A stretch of 64,000 nt of DNA from JAUHXS01 sp965213575. GTDB lineage: Bacteria; Bacteroidota; Bacteroidia; Chitinophagales; JAUHXS01. The notes under the pieces are model-generated. The model was not told where the DNA came from. It saw nothing but the letters and a program-made list of their open reading frames with translations, and did no database searches. The DNA lies in contig CBDBZN010000007.1 in NCBI GenBank assembly GCA_965213575.1, forward strand, positions 62,001 to 126,000, given 5' to 3'. Position 1 is the first letter of the stretch. Every line of letters begins with the position of its first letter. The position numbers and the translations under genes are program-made. This document shows, one piece after another, positions 1-9,111 of this stretch.

Positions 1-2
1 GC

Positions 3-1067
3 GCACTAAACGGAGTAACGCCATTTGAGATATTAATCGACACTAAGAAAAAAGGCAAAGCCACTCAATTATCTACTTTAAATAAGATCAATCAGGTACA
101 AGATTCTCTAGAAGCATTAAATGCTTTTTCTCGGCCTTTTTCTATTGTAGAAGGTATTAAATTTGCCAATCAGTCCTTTTTTAACGGCTCTCCTTCTCAG
201 TATCGGCTACCTAATAGCATGGAAAAAAACTTTGTCTACTCCTATCTTGCTAAAACTAACAGTGAAAGTGATTTAATGAACGCATTTATCGATACAAATC
301 AACAAACTGCCAGGATAAGCTTGCAAATGAAAGATATAGGCTCCCACCAATTAAGGCCTTTCTTAGCGAAAGTACAAACCACCGTAAATAATGTATTAGA
401 CACAGCAAAATATGATGTCACCTATACAGGTACTAGCTTAGTAGTGATGGAAGGAAATAAGTTTTTGATCAACGGATTGGTCAATAGTGTATTTTTAGCA
501 TTTATTATTATAGCGATCTTAATGGGCTTCCTCTTTCAGTCATTCAGAATGTTATTAATATCTATGCTGCCTAACACTATTCCTTTATTGTGCACAGCCG
601 GCATTATGGGATATTTCAATATTCCTTTAAAGCCTTCTACTGTACTTATATTTAGTATTGCATTTGGTATTTCAGTAGATGACACCATCCACTTTTTAGC
701 TAAATACAAACAAGAACTTTTTAGGCATAAATGGGATATTAAAAAAACAGTATCCATTTCTTTATTTGAAACCGGGCACAGCATGCTATATACATCCATT
801 ATACTTTTTTTCGGTTTTATAGTGTTTACGGCTTCTGATTTCAACGGGACTGTTAACCTAGGGCTACTCTCTTCCATAACTCTAGTCATTGCCATGATGA
901 CAAACTTAATTCTACTCCCTTCTTTACTTTTATCTTTTAAGAATTTTCTGGATAGAAAAGCGTTAAAACAAGAGACAATTATTCGAGTATTTGACGAGGA
1001 AATAGATATACAATTAGACAAGTTGGATTTTAAGAAAAAAGATGCACCTTCAACAGATGAAAAATAA
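3..1067 (+). CDS. RND/MMPL-family exporter, C-terminal part (gene starts before the window)
   Basis: The reading frame is open from the first complete codon at position 3, so this is the 3' end of a longer gene; an internal ATG at 219 is not its start. About 354 residues are visible. A soluble periplasmic segment is followed by a block of five or so hydrophobic helices between positions 470 and 940. A GISVDDTIHF motif sits in a membrane helix, as in MMPL-type RND proteins (compare GxGVDYxIHF). A basic and acidic cytoplasmic tail ends the protein. The family exports lipids or hydrophobic compounds, or acts in envelope biogenesis, using the proton gradient; the substrate cannot be read here. 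The end overlaps the likely ileS start by 11 bases, which suggests translational coupling. Family assignment is firm, function is not. Confidence 0.85.
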   Translation, partial: ALNGVTPFEILIDTKKKGKATQLSTLNKINQVQDSLEALNAFSRPFSIVEGIKFANQSFFNGSPSQYRLPNSMEKNFVYSYLAKTNSESDLMNAFIDTNQQTARISLQMKDIGSHQLRPFLAKVQTTVNNVLDTAKYDVTYTGTSLVVMEGNKFLINGLVNSVFLAFIIIAILMGFLFQSFRMLLISMLPNTIPLLCTAGIMGYFNIPLKPSTVLIFSIAFGISVDDTIHFLAKYKQELFRHKWDIKKTVSISLFETGHSMLYTSIILFFGFIVFTASDFNGTVNLGLLSSITLVIAMMTNLILLPSLLLSFKNFLDRKALKQETIIRVFDEEIDIQLDKLDFKKKDAPSTDEK

Positions 1068-4000
1068 ATATCAAGAAGTTAAATCCCTCAACTTACCTGC
1101 TGTAGACAAAGAAATTTTATCCTTTTGGGAAGATCAACATATTTTCAAAAAGAGTATTCAAAATAGGGCTGAGAATAAGCCTTTTGTCTTTTATGAAGGC
1201 CCGCCTTCTGCTAATGGCATGCCGGGCATTCATCACGTAATGGCAAGAACTATTAAAGATATTTTTTGCCGGTATAAAACACTACAGGGCTACAAAGTAG
1301 AGCGAAAAGGCGGCTGGGATACGCACGGATTACCCGTAGAATTGGGTGTAGAGAAGTCACTAAACATTACCAAAGAAGATATTGGTAAAAAAATCTCTAT
1401 TGCAAAGTATAACGACACTTGCCGGACAGAGGTAATGAAATATAAGAATATATGGGACGACCTCACTATAAAAATGGGATATTGGGTTGATTTAGACAAA
1501 CCTTATATCACTTTCGATAATGATTATATAGAATCGGTTTGGCATCTTCTAAAAAAATTCTTTGATAAAGATCTTTTATATAAAGGATACACTATTCAAC
1601 CTTACTCTCCTGCAGCAGGAACGGGCTTGAGCTCACATGAGTTAAATCAACCGGGCTGTTATAAAAATGTTAAAGACACCTCCATCACCGCGCAATTTAA
1701 AGTGTCCGATACCAATCATCCGATTGGTAAAGAATTAGCCAAACTGGGGGAAGTATTTCTTTTAGCCTGGACCACCACTCCTTGGACCCTTCCTTCTAAT
1801 GCTGCACTCGCTGTTGGAAAAAAAATTAGTTATGAACTAATTGCCACATACAATCCATATACTTATTTACCAATCAACGTAATTATTGCAAAGGATTTAG
1901 TTGGCAAGTATTTCAAAGCAGATGCTGAGCAAAATGACTTATCAGGATATATAGAAGGTAATAAAACATTACCATGGAAAAGAATAAAATCTTTTTCCGG
2001 AAAAGAATTAGTGGGAGTACATTATGAACAATTACTTCCATATGTACAACCGGATCAACCAGCTTTCAGAGTTATTCCGGGAGATTTTGTCAGCACAGAA
2101 GATGGCACGGGAATCGTCCACATTGCCCCCACGTTTGGCGCAGATGATCAGCGCGTGGCGAAACAAGCTGACATTCCTCCGATAGGTGTTAGAGACGAAA
2201 CCGGAAATCTAATACCTCTAGTAGATAAGCAAGGTAAATTTGTAAAAGAAGTAGAGGAGTTTGCAGGGCAATATGTAAAAGAAGCGTACGAAGAAACCGT
2301 AGATAAAGATTATAAATCTGTCGATGTTCGCATAGCCATCAAATTGAAAGAACAGAATAGGGCTTTTAAGGTTGAAAAGTATGAGCACTCCTATCCACAT
2401 TGTTGGAGGACGGATAAACCGGTTTTATATTATCCGTTAGATTCTTGGTTTATCAAAACCACTGCCTTTAAAGATAAGTTGGTTGAATTTAATAAAAAGA
2501 TCAACTGGAAACCGGAATCTACAGGAACCGGTAGGTTTGGAAATTGGTTAGAAAATTTAGTTGACTGGAATTTATCCAGGTCAAGATATTGGGGCATCCC
2601 ATTACCTATTTGGGCTACAGAAGACCGCAGTGAAATAAAATGCATCGGCTCGGTAGCGGAATTAAGAGAAGCGGTGGATAAAGCTATTGAAAAAGGCTTC
2701 ATGAAGGCACAACTCCCGGTAAACTTTGATCTTCACCGGCCTTATGTGGATGATGTTATTTTAGTAAGCTCATCCGGAGAAAAAATGTACCGGGAGCCTG
2801 ATTTAATTGATGTGTGGTTTGATTCCGGATCTATGCCATACGCCCAGTGGCATTTTCCTTTTGAGAATAAAGAACTGTTTAAAAATAATTTTCCCGCAGA
2901 CTTCATTGCAGAAGGAGTAGACCAAACTCGTGGTTGGTTTTTTACCCTTCATACGATTGCTGTAGGCTTATTTGACTCTGTTGCTTATAAAAATGTAATT
3001 GCTAATGGATTAGTACTGGATAAAAATGGCAATAAAATGTCTAAAAGGCTAGGTAACGCAGTTGATCCTTTTAAAACCTTGGAAAAGTATGGTGCTGATG
3101 CTACGCGTTGGTATATGATCAATAATGCACCTCCGTGGGATAATTTGAAGTTTGATATAGAGGGCATAAAAGAAACTCAACGCAAATTTTTAGGTACACT
3201 CTTTAATACTTATTCTTTTTTTGCTTTGTATGCTAATATTGATGAGTTTACTTATCAAGAAAAACAAATTGATTTAAAAGACCGTCCGGAAATAGACCGA
3301 TGGATTATTTCACAGCTTCATTCTTTGATTAAAAGTGTGGAAGCTAGTATGGAGGATTATGATCCTACTAAAGCTACCAGGGCAATTCAACATTTTGTTA
3401 CTGAATATTTAAGTAATTGGTATGTCAGATTATGCCGTCGAAGATATTGGAAAGGAGATTATTCTGACGATAAAATAAGTGCTTATCAAACGCTTTATGA
3501 ATGTCTTATTACGGTAAGTAAATTAATGTCACCTATAGCTCCCATGTTTAGTGATTTTTTATATCAAAAATTAAATGTTGTTACTAAAAGAGAAAAGGCA
3601 GTATCTGTGCATTTAACAGATTTTCCAAAAGCAATTGATACTAACATTGATGCTGCTTTAGAAAAAAGAATGCAATTGGCTCAAGATATTTGCTACATGG
3701 TACTGTCTCTTCGTAAAAAAGAAAATATTAAAGTAAGGCAACCATTACAGAAAATTTTAATTCCCATTCTAGATAACGCCACTCAAAAATATATAGAAAA
3801 AGTAGCTGACTTAATCAAATCAGAAGTTAATATAAAAGAGATAGAATATCTTACCGGAGATTCCAATATCATTAAAAAGAAAATCAAACCCAACTTTAAA
3901 GCATTGGGATCTCGATTGGGAGCAAGAATGAAACAAGCAGCTCAATTGATCAATCAATTTACACAGCAAGATATTTCAACCTTTGAAAAACAACAAAATT

Positions 4001-4392
4001 ACATTTTAGAAATTGATGCTGAGCGTATTGAATTGACATTAGCTGACGTAGAAATAATCTCTGAAGATATTCCGGGATGGTTAGTAACCAATCATAACGG
4101 ATTGACTGTAGCGCTTGACATCACCATTTCTGACGAGCTGAAACAAGAAGGAGATGCAAGAGAGTTGATCAATAAAATCCAAAACCTTAGAAAAGATAAA
4201 GGATTTGATGTAACAGACAGGATTTTAATCAATATTGAAAAAGGTGATTTAGCCCAATCTCTTAGTAACTATAAAGATTACATTGCCAAAGAAGTGCTTG
4301 CAACTGAATTCAATATACATGACACTATAGATATAGAAGATGAAATTGAGGTGAATGACTTAAAATTAAAAGTAAAAATAGAAAAAGCATAA
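1057..4392 (+). CDS. ileS: Isoleucyl-tRNA synthetase, IleRS2 type with altered HIGH signature
   Basis: Charges tRNA-Ile with isoleucine in the cytoplasm. I chose ATG 1057 because the protein then begins MKNKYQEVKSLNLP, resembling Bacteroidota homologues; an ATG at 1042 is in frame. The product is about 1111 residues, longer than the roughly 940 of classical bacterial IleRS1, which fits the eukaryote-like IleRS2 class. The class I signature at residues 49-60 reads PPSANGMPGIHH: GIHH (57-60) replaces the HxGH order. KMSKR is at 660-664. The CP1 editing domain lies between the two motifs, and the anticodon-binding and C-terminal regions follow. The stop overlaps the lspA start (TAATG), so the two are probably co-translated. 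Known of the family: IleRS2 enzymes tolerate mupirocin, and GxHH variants much more so. That this organism is resistant is inference. Confidence 0.97.
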   Translation: MKNKYQEVKSLNLPAVDKEILSFWEDQHIFKKSIQNRAENKPFVFYEGPPSANGMPGIHHVMARTIKDIFCRYKTLQGYKVERKGGWDTHGLPVELGVEKSLNITKEDIGKKISIAKYNDTCRTEVMKYKNIWDDLTIKMGYWVDLDKPYITFDNDYIESVWHLLKKFFDKDLLYKGYTIQPYSPAAGTGLSSHELNQPGCYKNVKDTSITAQFKVSDTNHPIGKELAKLGEVFLLAWTTTPWTLPSNAALAVGKKISYELIATYNPYTYLPINVIIAKDLVGKYFKADAEQNDLSGYIEGNKTLPWKRIKSFSGKELVGVHYEQLLPYVQPDQPAFRVIPGDFVSTEDGTGIVHIAPTFGADDQRVAKQADIPPIGVRDETGNLIPLVDKQGKFVKEVEEFAGQYVKEAYEETVDKDYKSVDVRIAIKLKEQNRAFKVEKYEHSYPHCWRTDKPVLYYPLDSWFIKTTAFKDKLVEFNKKINWKPESTGTGRFGNWLENLVDWNLSRSRYWGIPLPIWATEDRSEIKCIGSVAELREAVDKAIEKGFMKAQLPVNFDLHRPYVDDVILVSSSGEKMYREPDLIDVWFDSGSMPYAQWHFPFENKELFKNNFPADFIAEGVDQTRGWFFTLHTIAVGLFDSVAYKNVIANGLVLDKNGNKMSKRLGNAVDPFKTLEKYGADATRWYMINNAPPWDNLKFDIEGIKETQRKFLGTLFNTYSFFALYANIDEFTYQEKQIDLKDRPEIDRWIISQLHSLIKSVEASMEDYDPTKATRAIQHFVTEYLSNWYVRLCRRRYWKGDYSDDKISAYQTLYECLITVSKLMSPIAPMFSDFLYQKLNVVTKREKAVSVHLTDFPKAIDTNIDAALEKRMQLAQDICYMVLSLRKKENIKVRQPLQKILIPILDNATQKYIEKVADLIKSEVNIKEIEYLTGDSNIIKKKIKPNFKALGSRLGARMKQAAQLINQFTQQDISTFEKQQNYILEIDAERIELTLADVEIISEDIPGWLVTNHNGLTVALDITISDELKQEGDARELINKIQNLRKDKGFDVTDRILINIEKGDLAQSLSNYKDYIAKEVLATEFNIHDTIDIEDEIEVNDLKLKVKIEKA

Positions 4393-5000
4393 TGAGTAGT
4401 ACGGCAAAGAAATCTCTCATCGTTACAGCCATCATGGTTATAGTACTAATCGCCGATCAGTATTTCAAATTCTGGATAAAAACCAATATGTATTTAGGCC
4501 AAGAGTTTTCGATAATTGGCGATTGGTTTAAAATCCATTTTACTGAAAATGAAGGCATGGCTTTCGGCATGACATTCGGCGGAGATTATGGCAAACTGAT
4601 TTTAAGCCTTTTTAGGATTGTGGCTGTATTTTTTATTGGCTATTATTTAATCAGCTTAATTAAAAAAGGAGCGCACTTAGGCTTGCTAATATGCATAGGA
4701 TTAATCTTAACCGGTGCGCTAGGAAATATTATTGATAGTGTGTTTTATGGTTTGATATTTTCTGATAGCGCCTATCAAGTTGCTACCGTTTTCCCCGAAG
4801 GCGGAGGATATAGCAAAGTACTTTATGGCAAGGTAGTAGATATGTTTTATTTCCCTTTTTATGAAGGTTACCTTCCTGATTGGGTTCCCATTTGGGGTGG
4901 AGAATACACCATTATTTTTCGTCACATTTTTAATATTGCCGACGCAGCTATCACGTGTGGCGTAGCTGCAATTATTATTTGGCAGAAAAAGTTTTTTTGA
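4392..5000 (+). CDS. lspA: Lipoprotein signal peptidase (signal peptidase II)
   Basis: Inner-membrane aspartyl protease that cleaves signal peptides from diacylglyceryl-modified prolipoproteins. Four hydrophobic helices are visible. The two catalytic aspartates are D115 in GNIIDS and D184 in FNIADAAIT, the standard LspA motifs. At 202 residues it is longer than the roughly 165 of E. coli because of an insert between the two motifs (about residues 120-178), common in Bacteroidota. The start codon shares one base with the ileS stop. The ileS-lspA pairing is also found in many other bacteria. Several lipoproteins encoded here (GldD, GldH, Wza-like) would be its substrates. Confidence 0.95.
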   Translation: MSSTAKKSLIVTAIMVIVLIADQYFKFWIKTNMYLGQEFSIIGDWFKIHFTENEGMAFGMTFGGDYGKLILSLFRIVAVFFIGYYLISLIKKGAHLGLLICIGLILTGALGNIIDSVFYGLIFSDSAYQVATVFPEGGGYSKVLYGKVVDMFYFPFYEGYLPDWVPIWGGEYTIIFRHIFNIADAAITCGVAAIIIWQKKFF

Positions 5001-5013
5001 GGACAGAGGTAAC

Positions 5014-5997
5014 CTAACGCTCTGATTTGAGATTTAATTCCGCCAGCTCCTTTGCAAAATAAGTCAAAATAATGTCTGCTCCTGCCCGATGAATACTGAT
5101 TAGTATCTCTTGCATCGCTGCATTGCCATCGATCCAACCTTTCTCGGCAGCTGCTTTGACCATAGCATACTCTCCACTTACATTATAGGCAGCTATCGGC
5201 AAATCAAAATTATTCTTTAATAATTGGATCACATCCAAGTAATTTAAAGCAGGCTTTACCATAAGAAAATCTGCCCCTTCTTCTACATCTAGTTGTGCTT
5301 CTATTAAAGCCTCTCGACTATTTGCATAATCCATTTGATAAGTTTTTTTATCACCTGCCTTTGGAGCAGAAGATAATGCATCTCTAAACGGGCCGTAAAA
5401 ACTGCTGGCATATTTTGCAGTATAGGCCATGATAGATGTTTCAGAAAATCCTTCTTCATCTAATGCATCTCTAATGTATCCGACCCTTCCGTCCATCATG
5501 TCTGAAGGGGCAATTATATCTGCACCTGCTTCAGCTTGTGCTAACGCCATTTTTGCAAGGATCTCTAATGATTCATCGTTTAATATTTTACCATTTTTAA
5601 CCAATCCATCATGCCCGTCTGAGCTATAAGGGTCCATCGCTACATCAGTTATTACACAGCTTTCCGGAAAAGCTTTTTTGATTTCCCGAATAGCCTTTGA
5701 ATAAAAATTGGACGAATTAAAGCTATAGCTCGCTTTAGGATCTTTATGTTTATCTTCTACTGCAGGAAAGATGGCAAAAGCATGAATGCCTAGCTTTACA
5801 CATTCTTCTATTTCTTTTAGTAATAAGTCAATAGTAAGCCTACTAATACCCGGCATCGACTTAATAGGCACTGTCCTATTGTTTCCATCTATAACAAATA
5901 GAGGAAAAATAAGTTTATTGAGGTTGAGGGCTGTCTCACTAACTAAATTTCTAATAACTTCAGTTTTACGATTTCTGCGTGGACGATGACTCAACAT
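5014..5997 (-). CDS. hemB: Delta-aminolevulinic acid dehydratase (porphobilinogen synthase)
   Basis: Condenses two 5-aminolevulinate molecules into porphobilinogen, the second common step of haem synthesis. The two Schiff-base lysines are K195 (AYTAKYASSFYG) and K248 (FLMVKPAL). The metal-site segment at residues 118-131 reads DVAMDPYSSDGHDG: it carries aspartates where zinc enzymes have a cysteine triad, so this is the magnesium/zinc-independent type. Length (327) is normal. It lies six bases after crcB and is probably the last gene of an nhaD-crcB-hemB unit; it converges with lspA, leaving only 13 bases between stops. Start ATG at 5997. Confidence 0.97.
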   Translation of the reverse strand: MLSHRPRRNRKTEVIRNLVSETALNLNKLIFPLFVIDGNNRTVPIKSMPGISRLTIDLLLKEIEECVKLGIHAFAIFPAVEDKHKDPKASYSFNSSNFYSKAIREIKKAFPESCVITDVAMDPYSSDGHDGLVKNGKILNDESLEILAKMALAQAEAGADIIAPSDMMDGRVGYIRDALDEEGFSETSIMAYTAKYASSFYGPFRDALSSAPKAGDKKTYQMDYANSREALIEAQLDVEEGADFLMVKPALNYLDVIQLLKNNFDLPIAAYNVSGEYAMVKAAAEKGWIDGNAAMQEILISIHRAGADIILTYFAKELAELNLKSER

Positions 5998-6003
5998 ATG
6001 CTA

Positions 6004-6360
6004 TTATTTTATGATTGATATTCCTAACCATACTGCTCCCATGCAGGCAATGACGCTTATAAAAATATTACTCAATGCAACCCATACCTCTCCTCTTTGT
6101 AATAAGGTAACTGTTTCGAGGCTAAAAGTAGAAAAAGTACTAAACCCACCGCAAAAGCCGATAGCAATGAGATATTTATAGGTTTCATTACTTCTGCTTA
6201 ACATTAAGCCTACTGTTAAACCTAATATAAAGCTTGCAGATAAATTGGCTATAAAAGTAGCGAATGGAAATGTTTGAGATTGTCCGGATAATATTTTACC
6301 TAACATTAATCTGACTACGCTACCCAATCCTCCGCCAATGAATACCGCCAGATAACTCAT
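6004..6360 (-). CDS. crcB: Fluoride ion channel CrcB/Fluc
   Basis: Small dual-topology membrane protein that lets fluoride leave the cytoplasm. At 118 residues with four hydrophobic helices it is the normal size for one subunit. Family signatures are GGGLGSVVRL near the N-terminus, a conserved Asn (N39) in the second helix, and GFCGGFSTFSTFS at 68-80, the phenylalanine/threonine-rich pore motif. Its start codon directly abuts the nhaD stop, so it is translated from the nhaD transcript. There is no room for a fluoride riboswitch directly in front of it. Confidence 0.95.
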   Translation of the reverse strand: MSYLAVFIGGGLGSVVRLMLGKILSGQSQTFPFATFIANLSASFILGLTVGLMLSRSNETYKYLIAIGFCGGFSTFSTFSLETVTLLQRGEVWVALSNIFISVIACMGAVWLGISIIK

Positions 6361-7806
6361 TTAGAAAAAGAATATCAACCAAGTGAGGAAGAGCACAGGC
6401 AATAATATGGGCAAAGAATATCTAACAATATAGCTTACAAAAGAAGGCATCGAAATACCTACTTGTTCAGCTATTGATTTTACCATAAAATTCGGAGCGT
6501 TCCCAATATAAGTCATCGCTCCAAAAAATACAGAAGAAACAGATATTGCCATTAATTGCCTGCCATGCTGTTGAGCAAACTCCAATACTTGCAATTTCAC
6601 ATTAATATCCAGATTAAACTTACCCATTCCGGCAGCTAAAAAATTAAGATAGGTAGGTGCATTGTCCAACACTCCTGATAAAGAACCTGTTGCCCAATAC
6701 AATGAACTAATAGAGATCAACTGCTGCCCATCCGGAGATTTAGCAAATTCACTGATTAATTGTAAAGCCGGCATCATGGTAGCAAATATTCCAATGAATA
6801 AGTAGGCTACCTCTTTAATTGGCTCGAAGTCAAACTCGTTTCCTTTTAATGACTCAGGATCTGATGTTTTAAAAGCTATAACCGCTGTTCCCAACATGAT
6901 CAATTCTCTTACAAAAGAAAATTTATCACCATGAAAAGTTATGGCAGGCACCCAATCTAGTACATTTGGATCTAAAAAAACAGCCCCGATAGTTACTACC
7001 AGCCAAATTACATTTTTCAATCCTTTTACTTCTATTTTACCTGAATAATCGACGGCATGCACCTCCATTGCTCTATATTTTTTATTATCAATCAGGAAAA
7101 AGATAATAGCTAAAACTCCTACTCCAAAAGCCCATTCTAAAACAATATTTTCTAAAGTCCAGAAAAATGGCACGCCTTTTAAAAAGCCTAAAAACAAGGG
7201 AGGGTCGCCAATAGGAGTCAATGCCCCACCCACATTACTTACCATAAAAATAAAAAACACGATGTGATAAGGCTTAATGCGGTCTTTATTTAACCGAATA
7301 AACGGCCGAATCAATAACATAGAAGCACCGGTTGTACCAATTACGTTAGCAATAACTGCCCCTATTAAAAGTAAAATCACATTTGCTATAGGCGTACCCG
7401 CTTTATCTACTTTAATTAAAATTCCTCCTGAAGCAACAAATAGTGCAGTCAGCAAGGCTATAAAAGAGAAATATTCCGCAAGGGAATGAATAGGATGATG
7501 TATGTCGTGAAGAAAAAATATATAATAAATGGCTACAATACCTCCTAATAACCCAGCTATAAAAGGATAATTTTTATGCCAAAAATGTTCAAAAAAAAGT
7601 GGGCCTGTTGCAATCATGATCAATAGTATAGCAAATGGTATCACTGATATAGGTGATGGTTCCTTTCCGTGTGCCGCTTCTTCCTTTTCAGCTGAGGTAT
7701 TCGCATGTGCTGCAGTGGTGATCTCTTCCTCATTATCTGCGTAAATCTTATCAGGTGCAAATGTGAATGTTGAAACAATGGCTAATAAATAAAATAATTT
7801 TCTCAT
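6361..7806 (-). CDS. nhaD: Sodium:proton antiporter, NhaD family
   Basis: Inner-membrane antiporter of the ion transporter superfamily that expels sodium in exchange for protons. The 481-residue protein opens with a signal-like segment (residues 1-23), then a hydrophilic Glu/Ala/His stretch (about 24-52), then ten or more hydrophobic helices. Typical NhaD stretches are present, such as FMVSNVGGALTPIGDPPLFLG and a second half with YLNFLAAGMGKF and MTYIGNAPNFM. Together with crcB it makes an ion-homeostasis pair, and hemB follows. A minus-strand sequence matching the Bacteroidota -7 consensus (TATTTTTG, 7843-7850) lies 37 bases before the ATG; no good -33 element is visible. A requirement for sodium (marine or brackish life) is only suggested. 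Confidence 0.93.
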   Translation of the reverse strand: MRKLFYLLAIVSTFTFAPDKIYADNEEEITTAAHANTSAEKEEAAHGKEPSPISVIPFAILLIMIATGPLFFEHFWHKNYPFIAGLLGGIVAIYYIFFLHDIHHPIHSLAEYFSFIALLTALFVASGGILIKVDKAGTPIANVILLLIGAVIANVIGTTGASMLLIRPFIRLNKDRIKPYHIVFFIFMVSNVGGALTPIGDPPLFLGFLKGVPFFWTLENIVLEWAFGVGVLAIIFFLIDNKKYRAMEVHAVDYSGKIEVKGLKNVIWLVVTIGAVFLDPNVLDWVPAITFHGDKFSFVRELIMLGTAVIAFKTSDPESLKGNEFDFEPIKEVAYLFIGIFATMMPALQLISEFAKSPDGQQLISISSLYWATGSLSGVLDNAPTYLNFLAAGMGKFNLDINVKLQVLEFAQQHGRQLMAISVSSVFFGAMTYIGNAPNFMVKSIAEQVGISMPSFVSYIVRYSLPILLPVLFLTWLIFFF

Positions 7807-7935
7807 TATGTATCGCTTAAGAAGTCTTTTAATATGTGACTACAAAAATAGTAAAAGATGTTAATTTCACTAATAGAGTGTTAATAAACTACTTTTATTT
7901 TCCTGCCTTAACTTAATACCTTTAACATTCTATCT

Positions 7936-9087
7936 ATGAAAGAATTTTTTAATCCCATAAATATTTCTGAGGTCATAGGCCATTTCGACTTAGATGAAAG
8001 GCAATGGGGTAATTGTATTGAGGCATATGACTTTAATTTTATCGATATTAAAAAAATAGATATTGCTGTTATTGGTATAGAAGAAGATAGAGGTAGTATT
8101 AGAAATATTGGCTCTAAGTTGGCTCCTAAAAAAATCAGGCAAGAATTATATCAACTATTTAATTGGGAAACAAGCTTTAAAGTAGCTGATCTAGGGAATC
8201 TACGGTTAGGTTTATCGAAGGAAGAAACTTATGAACGTTTAAGCAAGGTGCTGCATGAGCTCAATAAAGAAAAAGTTCTTACCATAATTTTAGGTGGGAG
8301 TAACGACTTATTATATGCAGTTTGTAAAGGCCTTACTCACTTAAAAGAGGGAATTAACTTAGTTAATATTGATGAAACGTTTGATGTGTATACAAGCAAG
8401 AAAAAAGATCAAATAGAGCAGATTAATGCTAAAAACTTTCTCGGATATATTTTTAATGATAAGAGTATCCATTTATATAACTACAGCCATGTGGGTTATC
8501 AAAGCTATTTAACCGACCCAACGGTACTCTCACTGATTGAAAAAAATTATTTTGAGGCATATAGATTGGGAAATGTTAGAGAGAACCTATCGGAGATCGA
8601 ACCCATTATTCGTGATGCAGACGTAGTAGGAATAGATATTTCTGCGGTTCGGCAATCTGATGCACCGGGAAATAAAAATGCATCGCCAAACGGCTTTTTT
8701 GCGGAAGAAGCTTGTCAAATTATGCGCTATGCCGGCATGAGCAATCAACTAAACACCATAGGTTTTTTTGAATATAATCCTGATTTTGATAAAAATAATC
8801 AAACGGCCAAGTTAATGGCACAAATGATCTGGTATTATGTACGAGGTTATTATAATCGTAAATCCGGAGGCCCTACTATCGATCCTCAAAATTTTGTTAA
8901 GTACATTGTTAATATAAAAGATTCGGAATTAGTCTTTTGGAAACATAAATCTAACGAACGTTGGTGGCTGGAAATGCCTACTAAATCAGAGCGGCATAAA
9001 TTTATCGCTTGCTCATATTCTGATTACCAAATTGCTTGTAACGATGAATTTCCTGACCGTTGGTTAATGGCATTGCATAAGCCTTAA
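7936..9087 (+). CDS. Arginase/formimidoylglutamase-fold protein with degenerate metal site
   Basis: The ureohydrolase fold is recognisable over about residues 40-330 of 383, but the dinuclear manganese ligands are changed. Active enzymes have GGxHS, DAHxD and DxDxxDP. Here the matching stretches are GGSNDLLYA (121-129, Asn for the metal His), DETFD (146-150, Thr for His) and GIDISAVRQSDAPG (232-245, which keeps two Asp). Catalysis of the classical reaction is therefore doubtful. As far as I know, Bacteroidota carry a family of such diverged ureohydrolase-like proteins often named formimidoylglutamase. There is no hut gene nearby, so the name is not supported by context. It stands alone between divergent nhaD and convergent aroA. 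The ATG at 7936 is the first good start. Confidence 0.8.
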   Translation: MKEFFNPINISEVIGHFDLDERQWGNCIEAYDFNFIDIKKIDIAVIGIEEDRGSIRNIGSKLAPKKIRQELYQLFNWETSFKVADLGNLRLGLSKEETYERLSKVLHELNKEKVLTIILGGSNDLLYAVCKGLTHLKEGINLVNIDETFDVYTSKKKDQIEQINAKNFLGYIFNDKSIHLYNYSHVGYQSYLTDPTVLSLIEKNYFEAYRLGNVRENLSEIEPIIRDADVVGIDISAVRQSDAPGNKNASPNGFFAEEACQIMRYAGMSNQLNTIGFFEYNPDFDKNNQTAKLMAQMIWYYVRGYYNRKSGGPTIDPQNFVKYIVNIKDSELVFWKHKSNERWWLEMPTKSERHKFIACSYSDYQIACNDEFPDRWLMALHKP

Positions 9088-9111
9088 AAATAACTCACAG
9101 TATTAGCTATA

